Below, in pieces: positions 54,383-62,909 of a DNA stretch of 64,000 nucleotides; the stretch's first letter is position 1, and each line of letters begins with the position of its first letter. This DNA is from Thermococcus sp. 21S7. GTDB taxonomy: Archaea > Methanobacteriota_B > Thermococci > Thermococcales > Thermococcaceae. Location: the NCBI RefSeq assembly GCF_012027615.1, contig NZ_SNUT01000001.1:62001-126000 (forward strand). Direction: 5' to 3'. The position numbers and the translations under genes are program-made. The notes under the pieces were generated by a model that did not search any database, was not told the DNA's origin, and worked only from the letters and a program-made list of their open reading frames with translations.

Positions 54383-56071
54383 TCAGAATATCAGCGGAGC
54401 CCTGTACTCGCCCCAGACCTCACGGAGGACGTCGGTGACCTCTCCGAGGGTCGCGAGGTGCCTGTGGGCCTCGATGATGTAGGGCATGAGGTTCTCGTCC
54501 TCGGTTTCGGCCGCCTTCCTGAGCCTGTCGAGGGCCTCCTCGACCTTCTTGCTGTCTCTCTCACTCCTGAGCTTCTTGAGCCTCTCGATCTGCTTCTCCC
54601 TGATGCTCGGGTCGACCTTGAGTATCTCGACGTCGAGCGGCTCGTCGACGATGAACTCGTTGACGCCGACGATGATGCGCTTCTTCTCCTCGACTTCCCT
54701 CTGGTACTTGTAGGCGCTTTCCGCTATCTCCTTCTGGATGTAGCCCCTCTCGATGGCCCTCATCATTCCGCCCATCTTCTGAATCTTCTCGATGTACTTC
54801 AAAGCTTCTTCGTAGATGTGGTCCGTGAGCCACTCGATGTAGTACGAACCTCCGAGCGGGTCTATGGTGTCAACGACCCCGCTCTCGTAGGCGATTATCT
54901 GCTGGGTTCTGAGGGCAATCCTGACGCTCTTCTCGGTCGGAAGGCTCAGAGCCTCGTCGTAAGAGTTGGTGTGCAGGGACTGAGTTCCTCCGAGAACCGC
55001 TGCCAGGGCCTGAATCGCAACCCTGACTATGTTGTTCTCCGGCTGCTGGGCGGTGAGCGTTGAGCCGGCCGTCTGGGTGTGGAAGCGCAGGAGCATCGAG
55101 CGCGGGTTCTTGGCGTTGAACCACTCCCTCATTATGTAGGCCCAGAGCCTCCTCGCTGCCCTGAACTTGGCAATCTCCTCCAGGAAGTTGTTGTGGGCGT
55201 TGAAGAAGAAGCTCAGCCTTCCGGCGAACTTGTCGACGTCCATGCCCCTGTCTATGACTGCCTTGACGTACTCTATACCGTCGGCGAGGGTGAACGCAAC
55301 CTCCTGGACGGCGTTGGCTCCGGCCTCGCGGATGTGGTAGCCGCTTATCGAAATCGGGTTCCACTTGGGGACGTGCTCGGCGCAGTACATGATGATGTCG
55401 GTCGTAAGGCGCATGCTCGGCTGCGGCGGGAAGATGTAGGTTCCCCTGGCTATGTACTCCTTGAGGATGTCGTTCTGAACGGTTCCCCTGAGCTGGTTTG
55501 GCTGGACTCCCTGCTCTTCAGCAACCAGAATGTACATAGCAAGGAGGTTGGCGGCGGTCGAGTTGATGGTCATACTCGTCGAAACCTTGTCGAGCGGGAT
55601 TCCGTCGAAGAGGACGCGCATGTCCCAGAGGGAGTCGATGGCGACACCGACCTTTCCGACCTCACCCTCGCTCATGGGATGATCAGAGTCGTAGCCTATC
55701 TGGGTCGGCAGGTCGAAGGCGACGCTCAGACCGGTCTGGCCCTGCTCCAGGAGGTACTTGTAGCGTCTGTTGGACTCCTCAGCGGTTCCGAAACCGGCGT
55801 ACTGCCTCATCGTCCAAAAGCGGCCGCGGTACATGGTCGCGTAAACTCCGCGGGTGAACGGGTACTCACCGGGGAAGCCGAGCTTTTCGAGGTAATCCCA
55901 GTCCTCTCCGAGGTCGGCGGGGGTGTAAACGCGCTTTATTTCAAAACCGTCGTCGGTCATGAACTTCTCCTTTCTCTCGGGCCTCTTCTCGATGAACTTT
56001 TTAACCGTCGTTTCGTCCCAGCGCTTTTCCTCCTCCCTAATCTTCGCGAGCTTCTCCTTATCGAAAGTCAT
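54383..56071 (-). CDS. Methylmalonyl-CoA mutase, catalytic (large) subunit
   Basis: 562 residues, the length of archaeal catalytic subunits that lack the B12 domain. Start region [21 protein letters not shown], substrate-binding [16 protein letters not shown] near 115, and [14 protein letters not shown] near 140, [12 protein letters not shown] near 240 (Tyr/His of the active site), and [20 protein letters not shown] near 335. Partner of the small subunit at 13904-14335. ATG 56071 follows GGTGGTAGGC. Confidence 0.95.
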   Translation of the reverse strand: MTFDKEKLAKIREEEKRWDETTVKKFIEKRPERKEKFMTDDGFEIKRVYTPADLGEDWDYLEKLGFPGEYPFTRGVYATMYRGRFWTMRQYAGFGTAEESNRRYKYLLEQGQTGLSVAFDLPTQIGYDSDHPMSEGEVGKVGVAIDSLWDMRVLFDGIPLDKVSTSMTINSTAANLLAMYILVAEEQGVQPNQLRGTVQNDILKEYIARGTYIFPPQPSMRLTTDIIMYCAEHVPKWNPISISGYHIREAGANAVQEVAFTLADGIEYVKAVIDRGMDVDKFAGRLSFFFNAHNNFLEEIAKFRAARRLWAYIMREWFNAKNPRSMLLRFHTQTAGSTLTAQQPENNIVRVAIQALAAVLGGTQSLHTNSYDEALSLPTEKSVRIALRTQQIIAYESGVVDTIDPLGGSYYIEWLTDHIYEEALKYIEKIQKMGGMMRAIERGYIQKEIAESAYKYQREVEEKKRIIVGVNEFIVDEPLDVEILKVDPSIREKQIERLKKLRSERDSKKVEEALDRLRKAAETEDENLMPYIIEAHRHLATLGEVTDVLREVWGEYRAPLIF

Positions 56072-56158
56072 GCCTACCACCTGCCCCTATTTGGGCGCCG
56101 GCCTATAAAAAGCTTTTACATAACTAAAGGCTGTGTTTGACATCGGATAAATTATCCA

Positions 56159-56974
56159 TCAGTCGGGAAAGTCGCGATTTATTAGAACCGCCCAGGCAGC
56201 GGCCAGGAAGAGGGTCACAACCGCACCAAAAAAGACGGCGGTATGGGAGGGATTCCCGATGAAGGCGCTCAGGTCAACCTTATCGAACCCGGCCTTCAGC
56301 AGAACCACAGCCTGATAGCCGAGGGTGTAGCGTTCTGGATTTTTAACGTAGGGAATCTGGGGCAGGAGGAACTGAAGGAGGAACACAACCCCGAAGGTGG
56401 CCAGCGAGGCGTAGAGCGGGCGCGTTATGATGACCGAAATCACCATGGCCAGTGCCCCGAGGGCGGCCAGAACGAGGAGCGTCGCCCCCAGTGCAAGGAG
56501 AAAGTCGGGCAGGCCCTTCCAGAGACCGTTCGCGCCGGTGCTGTAAACGACCGGGTTGTAAAGCCAGATGACGGTGTAGGGAACCCCGAAGAGAACCGCG
56601 AGGGCACCGAGTCCAGCGAGGAACTTGGCTGCGACAACCTCGCTGAGCCTCACCGGCCTTGCAAGCAGCACCCTTATCGTCCCCCTGTCTATCTCGCCCG
56701 CGAGGAGGTCGCTCATGAGGATTATCGCGATGAGCTGGCCGATTATGCCGAGCCAGTAGTTGGGGACCAGGTCGAGCATGAGTGCCTGAAACGACTTGAG
56801 CATGGCATCAACACCGGTTCCTGAGGCATTCGGGCTGAGGAGGTAGATGAACGCGGGAGAGAACGTGACGAGGAAGAGAACCTTAAGCTTCCTTGAGCGA
56901 ACTAACCTCCTGAACTCACTCTCAAAGACCACCCAAAGGGCGCTCTGGAAGGGCCTCACGCCTTCATCGCTCAT
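56159..56974 (-). CDS. ABC-2 type transporter permease
   Basis: 271 residues, six hydrophobic segments. LAGEIDRGTIRVLLARPVRLSEVVAAKF is the typical ABC-2 (NodJ/YhaP-like) cytoplasmic loop. Partner of the ATPase gene it overlaps by ATGA. Exports an unknown substrate, perhaps a lipid or drug. Ends INRDFPD. Confidence 0.84.
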   Translation of the reverse strand: MSDEGVRPFQSALWVVFESEFRRLVRSRKLKVLFLVTFSPAFIYLLSPNASGTGVDAMLKSFQALMLDLVPNYWLGIIGQLIAIILMSDLLAGEIDRGTIRVLLARPVRLSEVVAAKFLAGLGALAVLFGVPYTVIWLYNPVVYSTGANGLWKGLPDFLLALGATLLVLAALGALAMVISVIITRPLYASLATFGVVFLLQFLLPQIPYVKNPERYTLGYQAVVLLKAGFDKVDLSAFIGNPSHTAVFFGAVVTLFLAAAWAVLINRDFPD

Positions 56975-57909
56975 TCCTTCCACCCCACGTTGAAGCGCTT
57001 CATCAGGATTCTCTCCAGCGGGCTCGTATGGGACTTGAAGAGCTTGAGGGCGAGTCCCTCCTCGGCCAGAAAGGCGGGCAGCTCAACGAAGACCCGCTCC
57101 ACGAACCTCTCGTCGAGCTTCACCCTGAGGATTCCCTCTTCCTCCCAGGCTTCCCTTACGTAGACCTTATCCTTCAGAAACTCCAGGAGCTTCCCGTTGT
57201 CCGAGACAACAACGTCGTAATCAGTCCCCTCAACGTTCACCAGATCCCTAACGCGCCCCTGCTCGATGAGCTGGCCGTCCTTGATCAGGCCGACGTGGTT
57301 GCACATCCTCTCTATCTCGCTGACTATGTGCGAGCTTATGAATATGGTCTTTCCGGCCCTGGCCAGCTCCAGAACCTTGCCGATGAACTCCATTCTCCCG
57401 AGGGGGTCGAGGTTGCTCGTGGGCTCGTCAAGGATGAGAAGTTCCGGGTTTCCGAGGAGGGCCATGGCAAAGGTGACCCTCTGCCTCTGGCCGCTTGAGA
57501 GCTCCCTTATCCTGTTGAAGGCCAGCTTTCCAACTCCCGTGTAGGCCATCAGCTCCCTCGCCTGCTTTATTGCCTCCCCCTTCGGAAGTCCAAGGAGACG
57601 GCCCATGTACGTCAGGAACTCGAAAATCGTCATGTCTTCATACGCGAGGGGCTTTTCGGGCATGTAGCCGACCTTCCGCATTATTTCGACCCTCTCACCC
57701 GGCATATCGAGGCCAAAAATCCTTATCTCGCCGTAGGTCGGCTTCAGAGCCCCGATAAGCATCTTTATCGTGGTGGTCTTTCCGGCGCCGTTGGGGCCGA
57801 GAAAGCCGTAGACTGCCCCCTTGGGAACCTTGAGGTTGAGATGGTACACAACGTTCATCCTGCCGAAGAACTTGGTGAGCTTCTCAGTCTCGATGATGTA
57901 AGTGGACAT
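56971..57909 (-). CDS. ABC transporter ATP-binding protein
   Basis: 312 residues. Walker A GPNGAGKTTTIKM near 39, Q-loop and YEDMTIFEFL, signature LSSGQRQRVTFAMAL near 136, Walker B LLILDEPTSNLDP near 156, switch His in ISSHIVSEIE. The C-terminal extra domain is common in DrrA-type exporters. ATG 57909 follows TTGGGTGTTGAG. Confidence 0.94.
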   Translation of the reverse strand: MSTYIIETEKLTKFFGRMNVVYHLNLKVPKGAVYGFLGPNGAGKTTTIKMLIGALKPTYGEIRIFGLDMPGERVEIMRKVGYMPEKPLAYEDMTIFEFLTYMGRLLGLPKGEAIKQARELMAYTGVGKLAFNRIRELSSGQRQRVTFAMALLGNPELLILDEPTSNLDPLGRMEFIGKVLELARAGKTIFISSHIVSEIERMCNHVGLIKDGQLIEQGRVRDLVNVEGTDYDVVVSDNGKLLEFLKDKVYVREAWEEEGILRVKLDERFVERVFVELPAFLAEEGLALKLFKSHTSPLERILMKRFNVGWKE

Positions 57910-57973
57910 CTCAACACCCAAAGGAATATCGAAACGAAGCTAAATAAGGGTTTCGGGAGCTTATATTCAAGTA

Positions 57974-58858
57974 ATGATAATAGGTAACGTCGGCCTCGAC
58001 AGCTCCGCAAAGCTCGCCTTCCAGAGCCACGCCCACACCGACCACTTCGTTAGTGCGGAGGTCATATACGCCACCAGGGCTACCAAATTCCTGAGTCATC
58101 TGCGGAAGGGCGGCTTCTACAGGGAAATTGAGTTTGGAAAGGCCTTCTACCTCGGCGATTTCAAGGCGAAGCTCTATCCAGCTGGGCACATGCTCGGATC
58201 GGCCGGGATAAAGCTGTGGCTCGAAAACGGGACGCTGTTTTACACCGGCGACACCAAGTGGTTCAAGCTCAGAACGGCCGAGAAGAGCCGCTTCCCAAGG
58301 GCGGACTTCCTGGTAATCGAGGCCACCTTCGGCGTTCCGCACTTCACGTTCCCAACGCCGAGGGAGGCCGAGAAGAAGCTAATCGCCTTCGTCGAGGAGG
58401 CCCTTGAGAGGGGCAAGAGACCTGTTCTCTACGTCAACCAGATGGGGAAAGCCCAGGAGGTCATGAAGATACTCGATATCCACGGCTACACCGTCAAAGC
58501 ATCGCGGGAGATGGTCAAGGTGGCGCGCGTTTATTCAAAGTTCGGCATCTCCTTCGGCAACATCGCGGCCGATGGCGAGGTCGTCCTGCGTTCCTACCGC
58601 TCGCCCCGTGTTGAGAACTCCCTCTCCCCCTGGGAGCTTACGGTTTCCGGTTTTGGAACCCTCAAACTCAGCAACCACGCCGACTTCTGGGAGCTGATGA
58701 GGATCGTGGAGAAGGTAGACCCCGAGAGGGTTTTCACGGTTTACGGCTTCGCTGAAGAGTTTGCAAGGATTCTCAATGGTATTGGATATGAATCAGTGGC
58801 TATAGAATCCACCACAACATTGCCAGAACGCTGGGAATTCTTTAACCAAATTCTTTAG
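57974..58858 (+). CDS. Metallo-beta-lactamase fold hydrolase (exonuclease-like)
   Basis: 294 residues. HAHTDH motif (residues 19-24), AGHMLGSAGIKL near 77, TGDTK near 97, IEATFGVP near 120, and NHAD near 238 complete the metal site. The layout matches mRNA 3'-end-processing-factor-like and DNA-ligase-associated nucleases of archaea, smaller than aCPSF. Substrate unproven. Ends in a small GTTGT/ACAAC palindrome after the stop, a possible terminator. Confidence 0.84.
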   Translation: MIIGNVGLDSSAKLAFQSHAHTDHFVSAEVIYATRATKFLSHLRKGGFYREIEFGKAFYLGDFKAKLYPAGHMLGSAGIKLWLENGTLFYTGDTKWFKLRTAEKSRFPRADFLVIEATFGVPHFTFPTPREAEKKLIAFVEEALERGKRPVLYVNQMGKAQEVMKILDIHGYTVKASREMVKVARVYSKFGISFGNIAADGEVVLRSYRSPRVENSLSPWELTVSGFGTLKLSNHADFWELMRIVEKVDPERVFTVYGFAEEFARILNGIGYESVAIESTTTLPERWEFFNQIL

Positions 58859-58892
58859 TCGTTGTTTAATGTACAACAAAGAACACGAAAGA

Positions 58893-58901
58893 TTAATATA
58901 T
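58893..58901 (+). promoter_or_regulatory. TATA box of candidate RNA upstream of hsp20
   Basis: TTAATATAT about 25-30 bases before an expected start near 58925, with no gene following for 300 bases. Confidence 0.5.
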
Positions 58902-58924
58902 CTCCTGACACACACATTAAAGTG

Positions 58925-59101
58925 CAAGAGGCGTAGACGACTGGCATTTAAGTTCGGTACGTAGCAACGTTGCGGGCCCTAGTAGGGACGCCCGCTGCCC
59001 GGAAGCTTGAGGTTTCCCTCAAAAAACATGAAGGGGGTGATGCCCAAGCTTCCCCCTCCCTCTTTGTACTTCTTCCAACGACATCCATGTAGCGTTGCTG
59101 T
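58925..59101 (+). ncRNA. Candidate structured RNA between the MBL gene and hsp20
   Basis: Starts after a strong TATA box. Stems: GTAGCAACG (58961-58969) with CGTTGCTGT (59093-59101), 9 bp with two G-T pairs, which would close the domain; GCGGGC (58972-58977) with GCCCGC (58990-58995) plus inner CCC/GGG; and GGAAGCTTG (59001-59009) with CAAGCTTCC (59045-59053), perfect. Inside the last loop, GAAGGGGGTGATGCC carries a TGATG that resembles a kink-turn/box C-like site. No known RNA family is recognised with certainty; the archaeal hgc or H/ACA-type classes are possible. End may be earlier, in the CCCTCCCTCTTT stretch. Confidence 0.5.
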
Positions 59102-59162
59102 TTCTCCACATCCCCCGGTATGCCTCCTGACCTTCTTTAATGATCATCTATGAACACAAAAC

Positions 59163-59171
59163 TTTTTAAAC
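59163..59171 (+). promoter_or_regulatory. TATA box of hsp20
   Basis: TTTTTAAAC about 25 bases before the expected start near 59192. Confidence 0.65.
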
Positions 59172-59183
59172 TTCACTCTTTTA

Positions 59184-59198
59184 GTTACTATCGGTAAC
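59184..59198 (+). promoter_or_regulatory. Phr-type heat-shock operator
   Basis: GTTAC TATCG GTAAC, a perfect palindrome lying over the predicted transcription start of hsp20. Family knowledge: Pyrococcus Phr represses hsp20 and an adjacent AAA ATPase gene through such TTAC...GTAA sites. The phr gene is not in the window. Confidence 0.75.
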
Positions 59199-59220
59199 CA
59201 AAAGATTGGGGGGTGGGAGT

Positions 59221-59709
59221 ATGGCCTGGAGGAGGGACCGCTACTGGGATCCCTTCGACCTGATGAGGGAAATCCAGGAGGAGATCGACGCCATCTTCAG
59301 GGACGTCTTCCGCGGACCGAGGCTCTGGAGCTACCGCGAGCCGAGCGAGCGCTACGAGTTCGTCAGCGAGACCTGGCGTGAGCCCTTCGTGGACATCTTT
59401 GACCGCGGGGACAAGTTCGTCATAACCGTCGAACTGCCGGGAGTGCGCAAGGAGGACATCAGGCTCCGCGTTACCGATGACACCGTCTATCTTGAGGCCC
59501 AGGTGAGACGCGAGAAGGAGCTTGAGACGGAGGGGGCAATAAAGATCGAGCGCTACTACAGCGGTTACAGAAGGGTCATCAGGCTGCCGGAGGAGGTCAT
59601 TCCAGAGAAGACCAAGGCGCGCTACAACAACGGCGTCCTTGAGATAGAGATACCCAAGAAGGCTCCCAAGAAAGAGGAGGGCGAGGGCTTCGAGGTTAAG
59701 ATAGAGTGA
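59221..59709 (+). CDS. hsp20: Small heat-shock protein Hsp20
   Basis: 162 residues. N-terminal WRRDRYWDPFDLMREIQEEI arm, alpha-crystallin domain (about 58-145, with VDIFDRGDKFVITVELPGVRKEDI and ARYNNGVLEIEIPK), and a short tail with an I/V-x-I/V-type EVKIE end. Oligomeric holdase chaperone. ATG 59221 follows GGGGGGTGGGAGT. Heat-shock regulation is inferred from the Phr operator. Followed after three hairpins by cdc48. Confidence 0.95.
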   Translation: MAWRRDRYWDPFDLMREIQEEIDAIFRDVFRGPRLWSYREPSERYEFVSETWREPFVDIFDRGDKFVITVELPGVRKEDIRLRVTDDTVYLEAQVRREKELETEGAIKIERYYSGYRRVIRLPEEVIPEKTKARYNNGVLEIEIPKKAPKKEEGEGFEVKIE

Positions 59710-59718
59710 CAGGGAAGA

Positions 59719-59821
59719 CAGGGGGGACACCCCCTTATCTTCCTCTACCATCAAACCCCCGATGTGGGGCTTCGCCCCACGACCCCGCTTTAATTTAAAA
59801 CCGGAGGGGGCTCCGCCCCCT
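59719..59821 (+). terminator. Three GC-rich hairpins after hsp20
   Basis: GGGGG ACA CCCCC (59722-59734), followed by TTATCTTCCTCT; GTGGGGC TTC GCCCCAC (59764-59780); and AGGGGGC TCC GCCCCCT (59805-59821), with AT-rich TTTAATTTAAAA between the last two. They may end the hsp20 transcript or control read-through into cdc48. Confidence 0.5.
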
Positions 59822-59892
59822 GCAACCCCAGGTAAAATAAAAACATTGAATCTCACGATCATCGGTCATGAAAAGTATGGAGGTGGTAAAAA

Positions 59893-62280
59893 ATGGCCGA
59901 AAAGAGAGAGGTCAAGCTCAAGGTTGCCTCTGCCTATCAGCGTGACGTTGGCAGGGGAATAGTTAGGATAGACCGCAAAGCCATGCGCGAGATTGGTGTC
60001 CAGAGCGGTGACATCATCGAGGTAATCGGAACCAAGAACACTGCCGCCGTCGTCTGGCCGGCCTATCCAGAGGACGAGGGGCTAGGCATCATCAGAATGG
60101 ACGGAACCATAAGGAAGAACGCCGGCGTCGGCCTCGGTGACGAGGTTACGGTGAGAAAGGCCGAGGTCAAGGAGGCGAAGAAGGTCATCGTAGCCCCGAC
60201 CGAGCCGATTCGCTTCGGCCACGACTTCGTTGAGTGGTTCCACAGCAGGCTCGTCGGAAGGCCCGTCGTCAGGGGCGACTACATCAAGGTCGGAATACTC
60301 GGCCAGGAGCTGACATTCGTGGTCACCGCGACGACTCCGGCCGGAATAGTCCAGATAACCGAGTTCACCGAGTTCACGGTCAGTGAGAAGCCGGTTAAGG
60401 AGGTCAGCAAGACCGCCGCCCTCGGCGTCACCTACGAGGACATAGGCGGCCTCAAGGACGTCATCCAGAAGGTCAGGGAGATGATAGAGCTCCCGCTCAA
60501 GCACCCGGAGATATTCGAGAAGCTCGGGATCGAGCCGCCGAAGGGTGTTCTCCTATACGGCCCGCCGGGAACGGGTAAGACTCTCTTGGCCAAGGCCGTC
60601 GCCAACGAGGCGAACGCTCACTTCATAGCCATCAACGGGCCGGAGATAATGAGCAAGTACTACGGCGAGAGCGAGGAGAGGCTCAGGGAGGTCTTCAAGG
60701 AGGCTGAAGAGAACGCGCCGGCGATAATCTTCATCGACGAGATTGATGCAATAGCTCCAAAGAGGGAGGAGACCCACGGCGAGGTCGAGAAGCGTGTCGT
60801 CAGTCAGCTCCTCACCCTGATGGACGGCCTCAAGAGCCGCGGAAAGGTCATAGTCATAGGCGCAACCAACAGGCCGGACGCCATAGACCCGGCCCTCAGG
60901 AGGCCGGGAAGGTTCGACCGCGAGCTTGAGGTCGGAGTTCCCGACAAGGCCGGCAGGAAGGAGATACTCCAGATACACACGAGAGGAATGCCCATCGAGC
61001 CCGAGTTCAGGAGGGGCAGGGTCATCGAGATACTGGAGGAGCTGGAGAGGAACGACGCCTACCGCGAGAGCGCCGAGAGGGCCCTGATGAAGGTCAGGAA
61101 CGCGAATGATGAGGAGATTCCGGAGATACTCAGGGGCGTAGACGAGAAGCTCTACGACGAGGTCAAGGCCAGACTCATCGATGCCCTGCTGGAGGAGCTG
61201 GCTGAAGTCACCCACGGCTTCGTCGGTGCCGACCTCGCGGCACTCGCCAGGGAGGCGGCGATGGCAGCGCTCAGGAGGCTCATCAAGGAGGGCAAGATAG
61301 ACTTCGAGGCAGAGCACATACCCAAGGAGGTCCTTGAGGAGCTCAGGGTCACCAGGAAGGACTTCTACGAGGCGCTGAAGATGGTCGAGCCGTCAGCCCT
61401 CAGAGAGGTGCTCCTTGAGGTTCCGAACGTCCGGTGGGACGACATCGGCGGCCTTGAGGATGTGAAGGAGGAGCTTCGCGAGGCCGTCGAGTGGCCGCTC
61501 AAGTACCCGGAGGCCTTCATGGGACTCGGAATCACCCCGCCAAAGGGCATACTCCTCTACGGCCCGCCCGGAACCGGTAAGACACTGCTCGCTAAGGCCG
61601 TGGCAAACGAGAGCGAGGCGAACTTCATCGCCATCAAGGGTCCAGAGGTGCTGAGCAAGTGGGTCGGCGAGAGCGAGAAGAACATCAGGGAGATATTCAG
61701 GAAGGCGAGGCAAGCGGCTCCGACGGTGATATTCATCGACGAAATCGACGCCATCGCCCCGCGCAGGGGAACCGACGTCAACCGCGTAACCGACAGGCTC
61801 ATCAACCAGCTCCTCACCGAGATGGACGGAATCCAGGAGAACAGCGGTGTCGTCGTCATAGCAGCTACCAACAGACCGGACATCATAGACCCGGCCCTGC
61901 TCAGGCCAGGAAGGTTCGACAGGCTGATACTAGTTCCAGCGCCGGACGAGAAGGCCAGGCTGGAGATATTCAAGGTGCACACCAGGAACGTGCCGCTCGC
62001 GGAGGACGTCAAGCTCGAAGAGCTGGCGAAGAAGACGGAGGGCTACACCGGTGCCGACATCGAGGCGGTGGTCAGGGAGGCGGCGATGCTGGCCATGCGC
62101 AGGGGACTGCAGGAGGGCATCATCAGGCCCGGCATGAAGGCCGACGAGATAAGGGGGAAGGTCAAGGTGACGATGAAGGACTTCGAGAAGGCTATGAAGA
62201 AGATAGGCCCGAGCGTGAGCGAAGAAACCATGGAGTACTACAGGAAGATTCAGGAGCAGTTCAAGCAGGCACGCGGATGA
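59893..62280 (+). CDS. Cdc48/VCP-type AAA ATPase (second paralogue)
   Basis: 795 residues. N-terminal double-psi barrel domain (about 1-185, with [12 protein letters not shown]), D1 with GPPGTGKT near 225, D2 with GPPGTGKT near 560, DEIDAIAP and NRPD in both. Like its paralogue at 36100 but with a short tail (EQFKQARG) and a shorter link. Downstream of hsp20, as in Pyrococcus, where the two are heat-induced together. GGAGGTGGTAAAAA precedes the ATG. Confidence 0.95.
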   Translation: MAEKREVKLKVASAYQRDVGRGIVRIDRKAMREIGVQSGDIIEVIGTKNTAAVVWPAYPEDEGLGIIRMDGTIRKNAGVGLGDEVTVRKAEVKEAKKVIVAPTEPIRFGHDFVEWFHSRLVGRPVVRGDYIKVGILGQELTFVVTATTPAGIVQITEFTEFTVSEKPVKEVSKTAALGVTYEDIGGLKDVIQKVREMIELPLKHPEIFEKLGIEPPKGVLLYGPPGTGKTLLAKAVANEANAHFIAINGPEIMSKYYGESEERLREVFKEAEENAPAIIFIDEIDAIAPKREETHGEVEKRVVSQLLTLMDGLKSRGKVIVIGATNRPDAIDPALRRPGRFDRELEVGVPDKAGRKEILQIHTRGMPIEPEFRRGRVIEILEELERNDAYRESAERALMKVRNANDEEIPEILRGVDEKLYDEVKARLIDALLEELAEVTHGFVGADLAALAREAAMAALRRLIKEGKIDFEAEHIPKEVLEELRVTRKDFYEALKMVEPSALREVLLEVPNVRWDDIGGLEDVKEELREAVEWPLKYPEAFMGLGITPPKGILLYGPPGTGKTLLAKAVANESEANFIAIKGPEVLSKWVGESEKNIREIFRKARQAAPTVIFIDEIDAIAPRRGTDVNRVTDRLINQLLTEMDGIQENSGVVVIAATNRPDIIDPALLRPGRFDRLILVPAPDEKARLEIFKVHTRNVPLAEDVKLEELAKKTEGYTGADIEAVVREAAMLAMRRGLQEGIIRPGMKADEIRGKVKVTMKDFEKAMKKIGPSVSEETMEYYRKIQEQFKQARG

Positions 62281-62909
62281 TGTCCGCAGTCCACACGGCA
62301 GGGGGTGAGCTCCCCCAACCTTTCAACTTTTGAGGCCAACTCTTCTGCGGTGGTTCCACGAATGTTGGGGGCTTGAGCTTCTTTTCGCGCTCACGCTGAT
62401 TCTGGTGGTGTACATCCGCCCGCTGGCCGTCGTAGGCCTCTGGCTCATCATGGGAAGCTCATGGAGTACCGAAAGGCCATCAAGAGCCGCTGGTTGTTTT
62501 CACCGCATCACTTCTCTCCTAATAGAGCTAAGATAATCCTCGGAATCTCCTGATGGACCAAGACCATTGGAATAACCTCCGTGGAGGCAACCCGGTGGTG
62601 AACACCGTCCACGCGACTTTCTGGCTCTGCAGTTCCTGAGCCCCCACATTTTTGAAGTCTCGTCTTTTGGAGCTGTGATCACCCACTACCAAAAAGTTAA
62701 CCCACAACAACCCCCAAGACACGAAAAAATCAGTCCCCACCCCAAAAGGTCGGCTTTCGAGAAGAATGTAATTTAAAAACAACTAGAAAAAGTAAAGATG
62801 AGGATTATTTCATTCTTCCTTTTCAAATTTGTGAGATTTTCTAATAGAATTCTTCTCACACTAACAACAATTTAAATAATCCCCCAAGTAGCCAAATCTG
62901 GTGGTTTCC
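62281..62909. other. Gap before sstT: terminator and possibly decayed coding sequence
   Basis: A hairpin GGGGG TGAGCT CCCCC (62301-62316) followed by TTTCAACTTT should end cdc48. From 62330 to about 62540 the sequence has short open pieces that look like parts of a membrane protein (LLFALTLILVVYIRPLAVVG, then in another frame MEYRKAIKSRW near 62461), so a decayed gene is likely. A palindrome CCTCCGTGGAGG follows near 62577. The part from 62680 on is AT-rich and holds the sstT promoter (TTTAAATAAT, 62871-62880). I see no intact gene. Confidence 0.45.
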
